Shown: positions 52,254 to 60,960 of the stretch, piece after piece | Layout of the letters: the number at the start of each line of letters is the position of its first letter | Position numbering within the stretch: the stretch's first letter is position 1 | NCBI RefSeq assembly: GCF_014779555.2 | Contig: NZ_CP094357.1 | Location: 5,022,001-5,086,000 of the forward strand | Length of the DNA: 64,000 bases | Direction: 5' to 3' | Origin: Lysobacter capsici | GTDB taxonomy: Bacteria > Pseudomonadota > Gammaproteobacteria > Xanthomonadales > Xanthomonadaceae | Made by a program: the position numbers and the translations under genes | The notes under the pieces: generated by a model | The model's input: the letters and a program-made list of their open reading frames with translations, nothing else | What the model was told of the DNA's origin: nothing | Databases searched by the model: none

Positions 52254-52958
52254 ATGTCTGCGATCCTCTACTACGGCGTCCCCTCCGGCTGTTCGTTCGG
52301 CTCCATCGTCGCGCTGGAATGGTCCGGCCTGCCCTACCGGCTGGCGCGGGTCGACATGCCGCAGATGATCCACACCCCGGCCTACCGCGCGATCAATCCG
52401 GTCGGCGAAACCCCGGCTTTGCTGACCGCGCGCGGCGACGCGCTGGCCGAAAGCCTGGCGATCCTCAACCACATCGGCGCGCAGGCCATCGCCAGCGGCA
52501 TCGCCTTCGCCCAGGGCACGCGCGGGTTCGACGAACTCAACCGCATGCTCGCCTTCCTCAACACCACCTTCTTCAACGCGTTCGCGCCGCTGTGGCATCT
52601 GCTCGAACACGAGAGCAACGAGCACGAGAAGCTCGCGTTGACCGCGTACGGGCGCGACAAGGTCGAGCGCGCGCATGCGCAACTCGAACGCATGCTGGGC
52701 GACAAGCCATGGCTGCTCGGCGAGCATCGCACCCTGGCCGATGCCTACTTCATCGGCATCGCGCGCTGGACCAAGTACCACGCGGTAATCGATCGCCGCG
52801 ACTATCCGAACCTGCAACGCCTGTACGACAAGCTGGAAGCCGATCCGGCGGTGATCTTCGCCCATGCGATCGAGCAGCAGACGGTCGCGGTCAGCGCGGG
52901 TGGGTTTGCCGGTGAGATCGGATTGGAAGAGGCGCTCGGGTTCAAGCAGGCGGCTTGA
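52254..52958 (+). CDS. Glutathione S-transferase family protein, LysR-controlled
   Basis: A 234-residue GST: YYGVPSGCSFGSIVALEW (N-terminal active-site region with Ser/Cys), NPVGETPALL (cis-Pro) and LAESLAILNHI, then a C-terminal domain including PWLLGEHRTLADAYFIGIARW. The N-terminal Cys suggests an Omega/Beta-like thiol transferase rather than a Ser/Tyr class. AAGGAA lies 5 nt before the ATG. Probably induced through the divergent LysR regulator. Confidence 0.88.
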   Translation: MSAILYYGVPSGCSFGSIVALEWSGLPYRLARVDMPQMIHTPAYRAINPVGETPALLTARGDALAESLAILNHIGAQAIASGIAFAQGTRGFDELNRMLAFLNTTFFNAFAPLWHLLEHESNEHEKLALTAYGRDKVERAHAQLERMLGDKPWLLGEHRTLADAYFIGIARWTKYHAVIDRRDYPNLQRLYDKLEADPAVIFAHAIEQQTVAVSAGGFAGEIGLEEALGFKQAA

Positions 52959-53006
52959 TGCCGGTTTCAGCTTTGCCTTAAGCAATGGCAATCGGCGGAG
53001 CAAGAG

Positions 53007-53158
53007 CAAATCCCCCTGCCCCCCTTTTTCAAAGGGGGGAACTCAACGGGTAGATCGGTGCGCGCCGAAATGCGCGATCACTCAAGCCGAAGCTGCCTTT
53101 GCTGTTGCCCCCTTTAGAAAAAGGGGGCGGCGTCCGCGCAGCGGACGCGGGGGATTTG
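53007..53158. repeat. 152-bp palindromic intergenic element
   Basis: The ends CAAATCCCCC (53007-53016) and GGGGGATTTG (53149-53158) are perfect inverted repeats. Inside are CCCCCCTTT-TTC-AAAGGGGGG (53019-53039), CCCCCTTT-AGAA-AAAGGGGG (53108-53127) and CGTCCGC-GCA-GCGGACG (53131-53147). It lies between convergent genes and could act as a bidirectional terminator. The form is that of a non-autonomous interspersed element. Confidence 0.85.
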
Positions 53159-53159
53159 A

Positions 53160-53193
53160 GCTGTTGCTGTTGCTGTTGTTCTTGCTGTTGCTC
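53160..53193. repeat. TGTTGC microsatellite
   Basis: Imperfect tandem copies of TGTTGC just outside the palindromic element and 12 nt before the desaturase stop codon. Length may vary between strains. Confidence 0.8.
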
Positions 53194-53204
53194 TCGCCGC
53201 CCCA

Positions 53205-54350
53205 TCAACCCTGAGCTTCAACCGCCTCAGCCCGCACCAACGGCCGCCGCGCGCGCGGCCGGCTCGGCCACGCATGCCGCAGAATCCGCCACATCACCTG
53301 CCCGAACTGCCGCGGCAGCGAGCCGGTGTCGTAATGCTGACCATAGCGCCCGCAGATCTCGCGCACCTCCACCGCCATCGCCGCATACCGACGCGCCGGC
53401 AGATCGGGATAGAAGTGATGCTCGATCTGATGGCTCAGGTTGCCGGTCATCAGATCCATCCACTTGCCGCCGCTGAGGTTGGCCGAACCGCGCAGCTGAC
53501 GCAGATACCAATGCCCGCGCGATTCGTTGCGCACCGATTCCTTCGGGAACACTTCCGCATCGGCGGTGAAGTGGCCGCAGAAGATCACCGTGTAGGTCCA
53601 CAGGTTGCGGATCACGTTGGCGACGACGTTGCCCAGCAGCACCGGCAGGAAGAACGGACCGGCCAACGCGGGAAACAACACATAGTCCTTGAGCATCTGC
53701 TTGCCCATCTTGCGGCCGACCGGCACGAACTTGCGCCACATCGCGCGGTGCTTGGTCTTGCCGGTGAACCAGCGGCCCACGCGCAGTTCCTGGATCGCCA
53801 CGCCCCACTCGAACAACAGCGCGAACACCACCGCGATGAACGGCTGCAGCAGATAGAACGGGCGCCAGCGCTGCTCCGGGAACAGACGCAGCAGGCCGTA
53901 GCCGATGTCGTCGTCCATGCCGCGCACGTTGGTCCAGGTGTGGTGCATGTAGTTGTGGGTTTTGCGCCAGTTGTCGCCGGTGGCGACGATGTCCCATTCG
54001 TAGGTCTTGCCGTCCAGATGCGGGTCGCGCATCCAGTCGTACTGGCCGTGCATGACGTTGTGGCCGACCTCCATGTTCTCCAGGATCTTCGACAGCGCCA
54101 GCAGCGCGGTGCCGAGGATCACGCCGGGCCAGAACAGCCAGGCCACGAACGCGCCGCCGATCGCGCCGACCATCAGCAGCAAGCGGCCGAGCAAACCGGT
54201 GTAGCGCACCACCGCGACCACGCGGCGGATGTAGTCGGCGTCGACCCGGCCGATCTGGGCGACAGTGCGCGCGCGCAGCGCATCGAGTTCGGCGCCGAAG
54301 CGGTCGAGTTCGGTCGGGGTCAGCGCGCGATTGCGTTTGGATGCGGTCAT
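53205..54350 (-). CDS. Acyl desaturase (DesB-like membrane di-iron enzyme)
   Basis: A 381-residue membrane-bound fatty acyl desaturase. The three His boxes are GHNVMHGQ (97-101), THNYMHHTW (132-137) and HQIEHHFYP near residue 320. Four helices in two hairpins surround them. It introduces a double bond in an acyl chain with electrons from the ferredoxin reductase encoded 7 nt upstream. The order regulator-reductase-desaturase matches the P. aeruginosa DesT/DesC/DesB set, where DesB acts on acyl-CoA or phospholipid chains. Confidence 0.92.
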   Translation of the reverse strand: MTASKRNRALTPTELDRFGAELDALRARTVAQIGRVDADYIRRVVAVVRYTGLLGRLLLMVGAIGGAFVAWLFWPGVILGTALLALSKILENMEVGHNVMHGQYDWMRDPHLDGKTYEWDIVATGDNWRKTHNYMHHTWTNVRGMDDDIGYGLLRLFPEQRWRPFYLLQPFIAVVFALLFEWGVAIQELRVGRWFTGKTKHRAMWRKFVPVGRKMGKQMLKDYVLFPALAGPFFLPVLLGNVVANVIRNLWTYTVIFCGHFTADAEVFPKESVRNESRGHWYLRQLRGSANLSGGKWMDLMTGNLSHQIEHHFYPDLPARRYAAMAVEVREICGRYGQHYDTGSLPRQFGQVMWRILRHAWPSRPRARRPLVRAEAVEAQG

Positions 54351-54357
54351 GGGCGGA

Positions 54358-55479
54358 TCACAGGTCGAGGACGAGGTCGCTGGTCGCGCTGTTCACGCAC
54401 AGACGCAGCGAGGACACCGGTTCGGCATGCACGTCGCCGGTGTGCAGATGACGGGTGGCGCCCGAGGATTTGCCGCAGGAGCAGGTGTTGCACAGGCCCA
54501 TGCGGCAACCGGAATTCAACTTCAGGCCCTGCGCTTCCAGCGCGGTGAGCAGCGATTCGCCGCGCGCCAGTTCCAGGGTGCGGCCGCTGCGCGCGAGGGT
54601 GACCGCGACCGTGCCGGTGTCTTCGACCGCGCGCGGCGGCGGCGTGAACGCCTCGGCCGCGAACGCTTGCGCGCGCGCTTCGATCAGGCCGCGCGCGTTG
54701 GCGACGAAACCGCCGGGGCCGCAGGCATAGACCTGACGCGCGGCGAGATCGTCGATGTGCGCATCCAGCAGCGAGGCATCGATGCGGCCGGCGTCTTCGT
54801 CGGCGGCGCGCGGCTCCTGCCGCGTCAGCAGGAAGCGCACGCGGAAATTCGGATGCGCCGCGGCGATCGCGCGCAGTTCCTCGACGAAACACAGTTCTTC
54901 GCGGCGACGCGCCCAGTACAGCAGGGTCAGCGGCACCGGCATGCCCTGCGCGGCGAGTTGCCGGGTCATCGCCATCAACGGGGTGATGCCGCTGCCGGCT
55001 GCGACGAACAACCAGCGGCCATCGACGCGCGCGGGCAAGGTCATTTCGCCGAACGCAGGCCCGAGTTCGAGCACGTCGCCGACGCGCGCGTCGCGGTGCA
55101 GATGGCGGCTGAGCTTGCCGCCCTCGATCGCCTTGACCGTGATCGCGATGCGGCCGTCGGCGCGCCCGGCCTCGGACAGGCTGTAGCTGCGCGACACCAG
55201 CGCGCCGTCGATACGGGCGCCGATCATCAGGTGCTGGCCGGCGCGGGCGGGCTCGTGACGGCGACCGGCCCAGTTGCGGTTCGGCGCCAGCAGCAGGGTC
55301 ACTGCGTCGGCCGACGCCTCGCTGCGACCGACGATGCGGGCGAGCGGACGCTCCCAGCTCCAGGTCGGATGCAGGCGCGAGGCCCAGAAATCAAAGACTT
55401 GCGGAACAACCAGCGGCGCGATCAGGCGTCGCAGACGGCTGCGCGGACGGTGGCTGGCGGGATGAAGGGCAGCGTTCAT
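54358..55479 (-). CDS. Ferredoxin-NAD(P)H reductase with 2Fe-2S domain (DesC-like)
   Basis: A 373-residue electron donor: FAD domain (SRSYSLSEAGR), NAD(P) domain (VAAGSGITPLMAMTRQL and VYACGPGGFV), then a C-terminal plant-type ferredoxin with CRMGLCNTCSC and a fourth Cys in RLCVNSA. It carries electrons to the desaturase just downstream. It is transcribed with it, divergently from the TetR-type regulator; the intervening 100 nt carry a candidate operator. Confidence 0.92.
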   Translation of the reverse strand: MNAALHPASHRPRSRLRRLIAPLVVPQVFDFWASRLHPTWSWERPLARIVGRSEASADAVTLLLAPNRNWAGRRHEPARAGQHLMIGARIDGALVSRSYSLSEAGRADGRIAITVKAIEGGKLSRHLHRDARVGDVLELGPAFGEMTLPARVDGRWLFVAAGSGITPLMAMTRQLAAQGMPVPLTLLYWARRREELCFVEELRAIAAAHPNFRVRFLLTRQEPRAADEDAGRIDASLLDAHIDDLAARQVYACGPGGFVANARGLIEARAQAFAAEAFTPPPRAVEDTGTVAVTLARSGRTLELARGESLLTALEAQGLKLNSGCRMGLCNTCSCGKSSGATRHLHTGDVHAEPVSSLRLCVNSATSDLVLDL

Positions 55480-55490
55480 GGGGGCACTAT

Positions 55491-55532
55491 ACACATATCC
55501 GCACAGATGTGTGCACAACCGTATATTAATAT
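55491..55532. promoter_or_regulatory. Candidate DesT/FabR-type operator and promoters
   Basis: In the 100-nt divergent gap: ACACAT (55491-55496) and ATGTGT (55507-55512), 10 nt apart, and the perfect palindrome ATATTAATAT (55523-55532). The gap is far more AT-rich than its surroundings, so overlapping -10 elements are likely. Confidence 0.6.
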
Positions 55533-55579
55533 TGGGACGGGAGTATGATGTCGGCTGCCCGTCTTAGCGCCAGCCACTC

Positions 55580-56230
55580 GTGAGCCAACGCATCACCGAC
55601 ATCGACGTCGACATCCACCCGGGCCGCAAGGCGACGATCTCGCGCGAAGACCTGATCGCCGCCGCGCTCAAGCTGATCGGCCCGCACCGCAGCGTGTCGA
55701 GCCTGAGCCTGCGCGAGGTGGCGCGCGAAGCCGGCATCGCACCCAACAGCTTCTACCGCCAGTTCCGCGACACCGACGAACTCGCGGTCGCGCTGATCGA
55801 TCTGGCCGGGCAATCCCTGCGCAAGATCGTCGGCGAGGCGCGCCATCGCGCCGCGACCCGGCGCAGCATCGTGCGCAGCTCGCTCGAGGCTTTCATGGAA
55901 CAGTTACGCGCCGACGACAAACTGCTGCACGTGTTGTTGCGCGAAGGCACGGTCGGCTCGGACGCGTTCAAGCGCGCGGTCGATCGCGAACTGTCGTTCT
56001 TCGAGGAGGAACTGCGCGTCGACCTGATCCGGCTGGCCGCGCAGGACCAGATGCCGCTGTACGAACCGGCCGTGGTCGCGCGCTCGATCACCCGCCTGGT
56101 GTTCGCGATGGGCGCCAGCGCGATGGACATGCCGCGCGCGCGCGATCCGGAACTGATCGAAGAAATGAGCACGATGATCCGGATCATCCTGGCCGGCTCG
56201 CGCGCATTGGCCCAGACCACCAAGCGCTGA
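55580..56230 (+). CDS. TetR-family regulator, FabR/DesT-like
   Basis: A 216-residue TetR regulator. The HTH (SREDLIAAALKLIGPHRSVSSLSLREVAREAGIAPNSFYRQF) is close to FabR/DesT. These sense the ratio of saturated to unsaturated acyl-CoA/ACP and control desaturase genes. The start is a GTG at 55580. Divergent from the reductase/desaturase genes, so control of them is likely. Confidence 0.9.
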   Translation: MSQRITDIDVDIHPGRKATISREDLIAAALKLIGPHRSVSSLSLREVAREAGIAPNSFYRQFRDTDELAVALIDLAGQSLRKIVGEARHRAATRRSIVRSSLEAFMEQLRADDKLLHVLLREGTVGSDAFKRAVDRELSFFEEELRVDLIRLAAQDQMPLYEPAVVARSITRLVFAMGASAMDMPRARDPELIEEMSTMIRIILAGSRALAQTTKR

Positions 56231-56417
56231 GCAGCCCACACCGCACCGGCGCGCAACGCGCCGGCCGCAACGCATCTTCCACTACCGCGCCGACCACGAC
56301 GAGGCGATGAGCCGTCGCCGCGCGCTTTTGCTAGTTCATCAAGGCACCGCACGAACCGCCGGCAGCACCCAGCGACAATGAAAGCCTGCGGTACTGAGCG
56401 AACCCAGCGCAGCAATC

Positions 56418-56448
56418 GGCGGCACGTCGGCGATACCGACGTGCCGCC
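56418..56448. terminator. 13-bp hairpin between convergent genes
   Basis: GGCGGCACGTCGG, CGATA and CCGACGTGCCGCC are perfectly complementary. No U-run on either side, but the site (about 190 nt after the TetR stop and 33 nt after the minus-strand stop at 56481) suits bidirectional termination. Confidence 0.6.
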
Positions 56449-56480
56449 GACATCGCAACGGCATCGTCAGCCATCGCCGC

Positions 56481-56987
56481 TCAGGCGAGCTGCATCTCGA
56501 CGAACGACAACGGCCGCGCATCCGCATCGCTCAACAGCGCGCCCAGCGACTCGACGAAATCGCGAATCTCCGCGGCGCTGCCCGGCCCCCAGTTGTAACG
56601 GCCCTCCGGCGCGAGTTCGGCAAGCACCGTCATCGCCGAACCATCGGTCGCCGACACCGAAGATTCCAGGCAGAAGAACCGCAGTTTCCCCGGCAACAAG
56701 GCCGCGGCCAGGTAATAGGCCTCGTTGCGCTTGCGCGGCGCCGGCAAGGTCAGCACGAGCAGCTTCGGCCCATCGGCGCCCAAACGCACGCGATCGACCT
56801 GCAGGCCTTCGGCCTCGACCCGATCCTCGGCCGGCAGGTCCTCGCCGAGCAAGCGCCAAAACTTTCGCAAGGCTTCCTCGCCGCTGTCGGCGGCGAAGGT
56901 GTTGACGAACCACACCGGGTCCTGCAACGCGCTGCTCGCCAGCATGTATTTGGCTTTCATGTGGTGCGCGCGGGTGGTGTCGGTCAT
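56481..56987 (-). CDS. Hypothetical cytosolic protein
   Basis: A 168-residue protein without signal peptide or membrane segment. It begins MTDTTRAHHMKAKYML and ends SFVEMQLA; the middle has strands such as KLLVLTLPAPRKRNEAYYLAAALL and LRFFCLESSVS. The region VWFVNTFAADSGEEALRKFW recalls immunity or effector-partner proteins but no family can be assigned. Three TCAAAC repeats lie upstream (57045-57077). Confidence 0.72.
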   Translation of the reverse strand: MTDTTRAHHMKAKYMLASSALQDPVWFVNTFAADSGEEALRKFWRLLGEDLPAEDRVEAEGLQVDRVRLGADGPKLLVLTLPAPRKRNEAYYLAAALLPGKLRFFCLESSVSATDGSAMTVLAELAPEGRYNWGPGSAAEIRDFVESLGALLSDADARPLSFVEMQLA

Positions 56988-57044
56988 GGCGAATGCGGTC
57001 GGGTTGAGTCGGATGGGATGAGTTCAAGCGATCCAGGTCGCGTC

Positions 57045-57077
57045 GTTTGAACCATGAGTTTGAATCAATTGGTTTGA
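57045..57077 (-). repeat. Three spaced TCAAAC repeats
   Basis: On the minus strand TCAAAC occurs at 57077-57072, 57063-57058 and 57050-57045, spaced 14 and 13 nt. They lie 58-90 nt upstream of the hypothetical gene and could form an operator. Confidence 0.45.
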
Positions 57078-57116
57078 CATAGGTCGTTCGAAACCACGCA
57101 GGTCCGTATCGATTGG

Positions 57117-57560
57117 TTAGAGCCCACCGTACAGACGCGACGCGCCATTGCAGACATCCGGCACGCCCACCGGCGTCAGCGCCGGCAATGCCAAGCGCGA
57201 CGCCGCCTGCGCGTACTGTGCGGCAGACAACGGCCCGATGACAATCGAAGCCGTATCGGCCATCGGTTGGTAGCGTCGCTTGGGCAAGATCACGAAACGC
57301 TCGACGGCGCCCACCACCCGCAGGCGCTGCCTGACCGCGATGTAGTCCGCGTTCTCGGCGACCGCCGATACGCAGGCATTCACGACCGGCGCGCTGGCGG
57401 TCGTCGTCAGGCGATAAGCCAGATGCGCGTCGGCCGGTTCGTCGATCCACAACACCTCGTAAGGTCCGGACGCCCACTCCACCCGCGAATCGAATGCGCC
57501 GCAGCCGCTCAGGCAGACCGCGGCGATGCAGCCCAGACAAATGGACAGGCCACGAATCAC
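57117..57560 (-). CDS. Lipoprotein coupled to the ATP-grasp gene
   Basis: A 147-residue lipoprotein: GTG start at 57560, lipobox CLSGC (Cys near 20), then an extracytoplasmic domain with VEWASGPYEVLWIDEPAD and a C-terminal helix QYAQAASRLALPAL. It overlaps the preceding ATP-grasp gene by four bases (GTGA). This implies coordinated synthesis with a cytosolic ATP-grasp enzyme. Function unknown. Confidence 0.85.
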   Translation of the reverse strand: MIRGLSICLGCIAAVCLSGCGAFDSRVEWASGPYEVLWIDEPADAHLAYRLTTTASAPVVNACVSAVAENADYIAVRQRLRVVGAVERFVILPKRRYQPMADTASIVIGPLSAAQYAQAASRLALPALTPVGVPDVCNGASRLYGGL

Positions 57561-58381
57561 GCCGCGCCCGCTTGCATGGATTCGATGATCGCCGACCAGA
57601 TCGCGCGCGGCGCGGCCGCGGCATAGCCCGATTCCTGCGCGTCGTTGCACTCGATCACTATCCAGCGGCCGTCGGCGGTCCTGGCGATATCGACCACCAG
57701 GAACGGCACCTGCAGCCTGCGCGCCGCTTCGGCGGCCAGCGCCAGGCCGTCGTCGATGTCGTCGCAGGCGTACTGGGCCGCCTGATACCAGTAGCGGCCC
57801 CAACCCACGCACGCGCCGTGCCACCAAAAACTGCGGAACTCCATCGACGCGGGCACCTTGCCGGCGATGCCGCCGGCCACCGCCTGCAACGGTACGAACT
57901 CGCGCACCACCGGCCGCTGCCAGTGCAGGACCGGATCGCGGCGATAGTGTTCGCTGGCCCACGCGTAATGTTCGCGATCGCCGATCACCGACAACTTGGC
58001 GTTGTGCTTGCTGGTCTGGCGCGATCCCTTGAGGAAAATCGGCCAATCGAATTCACGCTCGATCTGCGTCGCGTCGGGCAGTGATTCGAATATCCGCGTG
58101 CGCGGCGTCATGTCGGTCAACAGCGGATACCACACCGCCAGTTCGCTGGCGCGTTCGTGCTGCTCGGGCGTGTTGACCGGCTGCAGCCCCCAGTCGCGCA
58201 TGGCCTGATACTGCGCGTAATAATCCTCGACCGCGCCGACCCGCAACACGCAAGGCATGCCTTCGTCGAAGAAGGTCGGATGGCGACAGCGGAAATACAG
58301 CTCGAAATCGAAGTCGTACACCGCCACGCCGATGCGGGCGCTGACCACGGCGAGCACGTCTTCGAGCAAGGCCACACGCAT
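57557..58381 (-). CDS. ATP-grasp domain protein
   Basis: A 274-residue ATP-grasp enzyme: WPIFLKGSRQTSKHN (ATP-binding Lys and loop, about residue 115), MEFRSFWWHGACVGWGRYW and LVVDIARTADGRWIVIECNDAQESGY (metal-binding Asp/Glu/Asn). The pattern resembles the R2K-type clade of small ATP-grasp ligases linked to conflict systems and peptide modification. Substrates (peptide, amine or acid) are unknown. AAGGA lies about 8 nt before the ATG. Confidence 0.8.
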   Translation of the reverse strand: MRVALLEDVLAVVSARIGVAVYDFDFELYFRCRHPTFFDEGMPCVLRVGAVEDYYAQYQAMRDWGLQPVNTPEQHERASELAVWYPLLTDMTPRTRIFESLPDATQIEREFDWPIFLKGSRQTSKHNAKLSVIGDREHYAWASEHYRRDPVLHWQRPVVREFVPLQAVAGGIAGKVPASMEFRSFWWHGACVGWGRYWYQAAQYACDDIDDGLALAAEAARRLQVPFLVVDIARTADGRWIVIECNDAQESGYAAAAPRAIWSAIIESMQAGAA

Positions 58382-58446
58382 GAACGAATCCTTTCGAAAA
58401 GCGGCGATGCGCCGGGCCGGACGAGCCGCGGAGCCGCGGCGCGCCG

Positions 58447-58983
58447 TCAATCGCGCGCGCGCAGCGCCGCCATCTTGACGATGAATTCCAGCACCTGATG
58501 CGGATCGGCCGCCACGCCCGACAGATTGACGTTGAGCGCGGAGTATCCCATGCGCTGGTTCAGCGCCACCAGCTTGCGCTGGGTCGGCGACAGTTTGCCG
58601 ATCCAATGCTCGGGGTTGCGCAGTTCCAGGCAGATGAAGTGGTTGCGCTGCATCGATTTCAACTCGGCGCCGATGATGTCGCGCCAGGGGATCACGCCGA
58701 TGCCCAAGGTGCGGTCGAACACGCCGCGCTGGTCGAGGACGATGCGCGGGCGGCTATCGAGCAACTGCCATACGAAGACCAGCGCGCAGCCGCCGAAGAA
58801 CAGGATCGACGACCAGCCGATCAAGCCATTGGCGCCTGGCTCGTGGCGGACGATGACCACGCCGGCGACGACGAACGCCAATGCGCCGACCAGCATCAGC
58901 AGGTACAAGCCACGCGAATTGCCTGCCACCAGCCTGAGTGGATCCATCGTTGCGAGCCCGGGTTGCGAAGATTGATCGGTCAT
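58447..58983 (-). CDS. STM3941-like membrane protein
   Basis: A 178-residue protein with two membrane helices (GLYLLMLVGALAFVVAGVVIV and SSILFFGGCALVFVWQLL), then a cytosolic PH-like beta domain (RPRIVLDQRGVFDRTLGIGVIPWRDIIGAELKSMQ). This is the layout of the STM3941/PH-like family, function unknown. The ATG at 58983 is used because the upstream TTG gives a non-membrane extension. Possibly in one transcript with the ATP-grasp pair (66 nt gap). Confidence 0.78.
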   Translation of the reverse strand: MTDQSSQPGLATMDPLRLVAGNSRGLYLLMLVGALAFVVAGVVIVRHEPGANGLIGWSSILFFGGCALVFVWQLLDSRPRIVLDQRGVFDRTLGIGVIPWRDIIGAELKSMQRNHFICLELRNPEHWIGKLSPTQRKLVALNQRMGYSALNVNLSGVAADPHQVLEFIVKMAALRARD

Positions 58984-59643
58984 CGGCGATGGTGCCGATC
59001 CGGCCGGGATTTTCAAAGCCCTTCGACCGTGCCGTCACTGGGCGGCGGGGCGCATCCATGGCGGCGAGGAAGACTTCGAGCGTCTGCCGCCGGAAGCGCA
59101 TGAGGCGTCGACGGCGCGGCGACCGTCGTCGCGTGGCCGCGCGCGCGGCAAAGAAACCGCGCCGCGAACCGTCACCGCCCACAGGGAGGACAGCGACGGT
59201 CGCGGCGTGGCCTTGCCCGGATCGACGGCCCGGTGCGCACTGCGCTGGCCGGGATGCACGTCCTGCCCGATTTACCTTAGCCATCGCGGCGTATCCGATC
59301 CAGGAACAATCCGGGAACGAATCGGGACATGCGGGGGGCTGTGCGGACGACGCGGCTCGCGAGCCATCGGAAATGCGACGGCAATCGCGTGCGTTCGCAA
59401 CGGCGCGGAGATTTCCTGGTCGATGCGCCTCGTCGATGCGCTGCGTGGTAACCGAACGCGAGATCAGATGACAATCGGCGAAGACGCGATACGAGAGCAG
59501 CGCCGCGAATATACCGCGCGGCAATCGTTACGAAACTTGTCGGGAATCTGCGCGGTCATCGTCGTAAAGGGCGTGCATCTACAACGCGGGCGATGCCACA
59601 ACGGTCCGCCCCGTGCATGGGGCGGACCGCGATCGCGATGGGC
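58984..59643. other. Long intergenic region
   Basis: 660 nt with no credible gene. The AT-richer stretch 59460-59600 probably carries a promoter. The hairpin at 59602-59629 lies close to the effector gene stop. Confidence 0.45.
59602..59629 (-). terminator. Hairpin after the T4SS effector gene
   Basis: CGGTCCGCCCC, GTGCAT and GGGGCGGACCG form an 11-bp stem 15 nt beyond the effector stop codon. On the minus strand it is followed by TTGTGG, a weak U-tract. Confidence 0.7.
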
Positions 59644-60960
59644 TTACGCCATCATCGTCTTGGGCTGCTGACGTTCCTGCGCCGGTTCCTGGGTCTGGTT
59701 CTGCGTCGGCGCGTCCTGCTTGAGCTGCTGGGTCGACTGCTCGATGCTCTGGCTGCTGGCCTGCGCCTTGTCCACCACCACGCGCTGGCTGGCCGGATCG
59801 CGCAGTTCGCCCTGCACCGCGAACAGGCCGGTGCCGCTGGCGTTAGGCACGACGTGGTCGATCTTGGTCATGCCGCTGACCCGCGCCTCGTAGGTCATCG
59901 TCCCGGCCGCGCGCTCGAGCGCGGCGTGGTCCTTGAAGCCGGCCTGCGGTCCGAGCTTCTCCAGACCCGCGACGGCCTGCTTGTACATCGCGTGGTCCGG
60001 ATGCGCCGGATTGGACAGTTGCACCTCGCCGGGCTTCTCGGCCGGTTTCTCGGTCTGCGGCCCGGCCGGTTGCGCGTTCTTCAGCGCCTCCAGGGTCTTG
60101 GGACCGGCCTTGCCGTCGACTTCCAGATTGTTGGCGCGCTGGAAGGCTTCGACCGCTTCCTTGGTGTGCTTGCCATAGTGGCCGTCGGGCTTGAGCTCGT
60201 TGCCCTGCGCGTCGCGGAAACCGGCCTTGTTCAACTGTTCCTGCAGCGAGGTCACCGCCGGACCGCGCTCGTCGGGCTTGAGCACGCCGTCGGCCATCGC
60301 GTCGCGCGGCGCGCGCTGCGAGGAACCCGGGCTGGTGATCGAGGCGGGCAAGGTGCGGTTCGGATCGTCGCCGGTGGTCGCCTTCCACGCATCGGCCGGC
60401 GACAGGCCCTTGTCGATATTGGCCTTGTACTCGGTGCGCATCTGATTGAGCGCGTCGGCCGACTGCTGCAGGGTGATGCTGGCGTGGTTCGCGCCGCCGT
60501 AGTGGCTGGCGCCGTTCTTGTTCGGATCGCCGAAGCTCGCCCATTCCTTGGACAGACCGTGCTGCGCCTCGGCCAGGGTCGCGCCGGGCTTGCCGGTGAT
60601 GTAGTCGGCGACTTCAGGGCGTTTGTCGACGATCAGGTATTCGGAGAACACCTTGTCCTGCAGGGCCGGGGTGAACGGCTGATTGCGGTCCAGGCCCATC
60701 TCGGCCACCGCGCCGCGCATCGTCTGCGGAATGATCTGGTACTTGCCGACCGCGAACACGCGATCGTCGTTGCCGTTAGGCAGCGCCTGCCGGTCCATGA
60801 CCTGGCCCAGCGTCATCTGCGAGAAATCGATCGGGCCGTTGGGACCGCGGATGCGCTCCTTGCCCGCGTCGTCGGTGTAGGTGCCGCGGTTGTATGCGTT
60901 GTAGCCGGCCGCGCCGGACTCGCCGCGGTACATCAGTTCCAGCAATGGATTGTTGCTCAT
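59644..60960 (-). CDS. Type IV secretion (X-Tfe) antibacterial effector: muramidase-like, PG-binding, XVIPCD
   Basis: A 438-residue effector of the Xanthomonadales killing T4SS. Residues 1-150 form a lysozyme-like domain: YRGESGAAGYNAYNRG (candidate catalytic Glu 14) and FAVGKYQIIPQTM. Residues 224-295 are a PG-binding type 1 domain (DGHYGKHTKEAVEAFQRAN). Residues about 315-414 are the XVIPCD, the VirD4-binding secretion signal (HPDHAMYKQAVAGLEKLG, MTKIDHVVPNASGTGLFAVQG, DPASQRVVVD). The Gln-rich tail (415-438) is also typical. There is no signal peptide. The immunity lipoprotein is encoded just upstream. AGGAGA precedes the ATG. Confidence 0.92.
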   Translation of the reverse strand: MSNNPLLELMYRGESGAAGYNAYNRGTYTDDAGKERIRGPNGPIDFSQMTLGQVMDRQALPNGNDDRVFAVGKYQIIPQTMRGAVAEMGLDRNQPFTPALQDKVFSEYLIVDKRPEVADYITGKPGATLAEAQHGLSKEWASFGDPNKNGASHYGGANHASITLQQSADALNQMRTEYKANIDKGLSPADAWKATTGDDPNRTLPASITSPGSSQRAPRDAMADGVLKPDERGPAVTSLQEQLNKAGFRDAQGNELKPDGHYGKHTKEAVEAFQRANNLEVDGKAGPKTLEALKNAQPAGPQTEKPAEKPGEVQLSNPAHPDHAMYKQAVAGLEKLGPQAGFKDHAALERAAGTMTYEARVSGMTKIDHVVPNASGTGLFAVQGELRDPASQRVVVDKAQASSQSIEQSTQQLKQDAPTQNQTQEPAQERQQPKTMMA

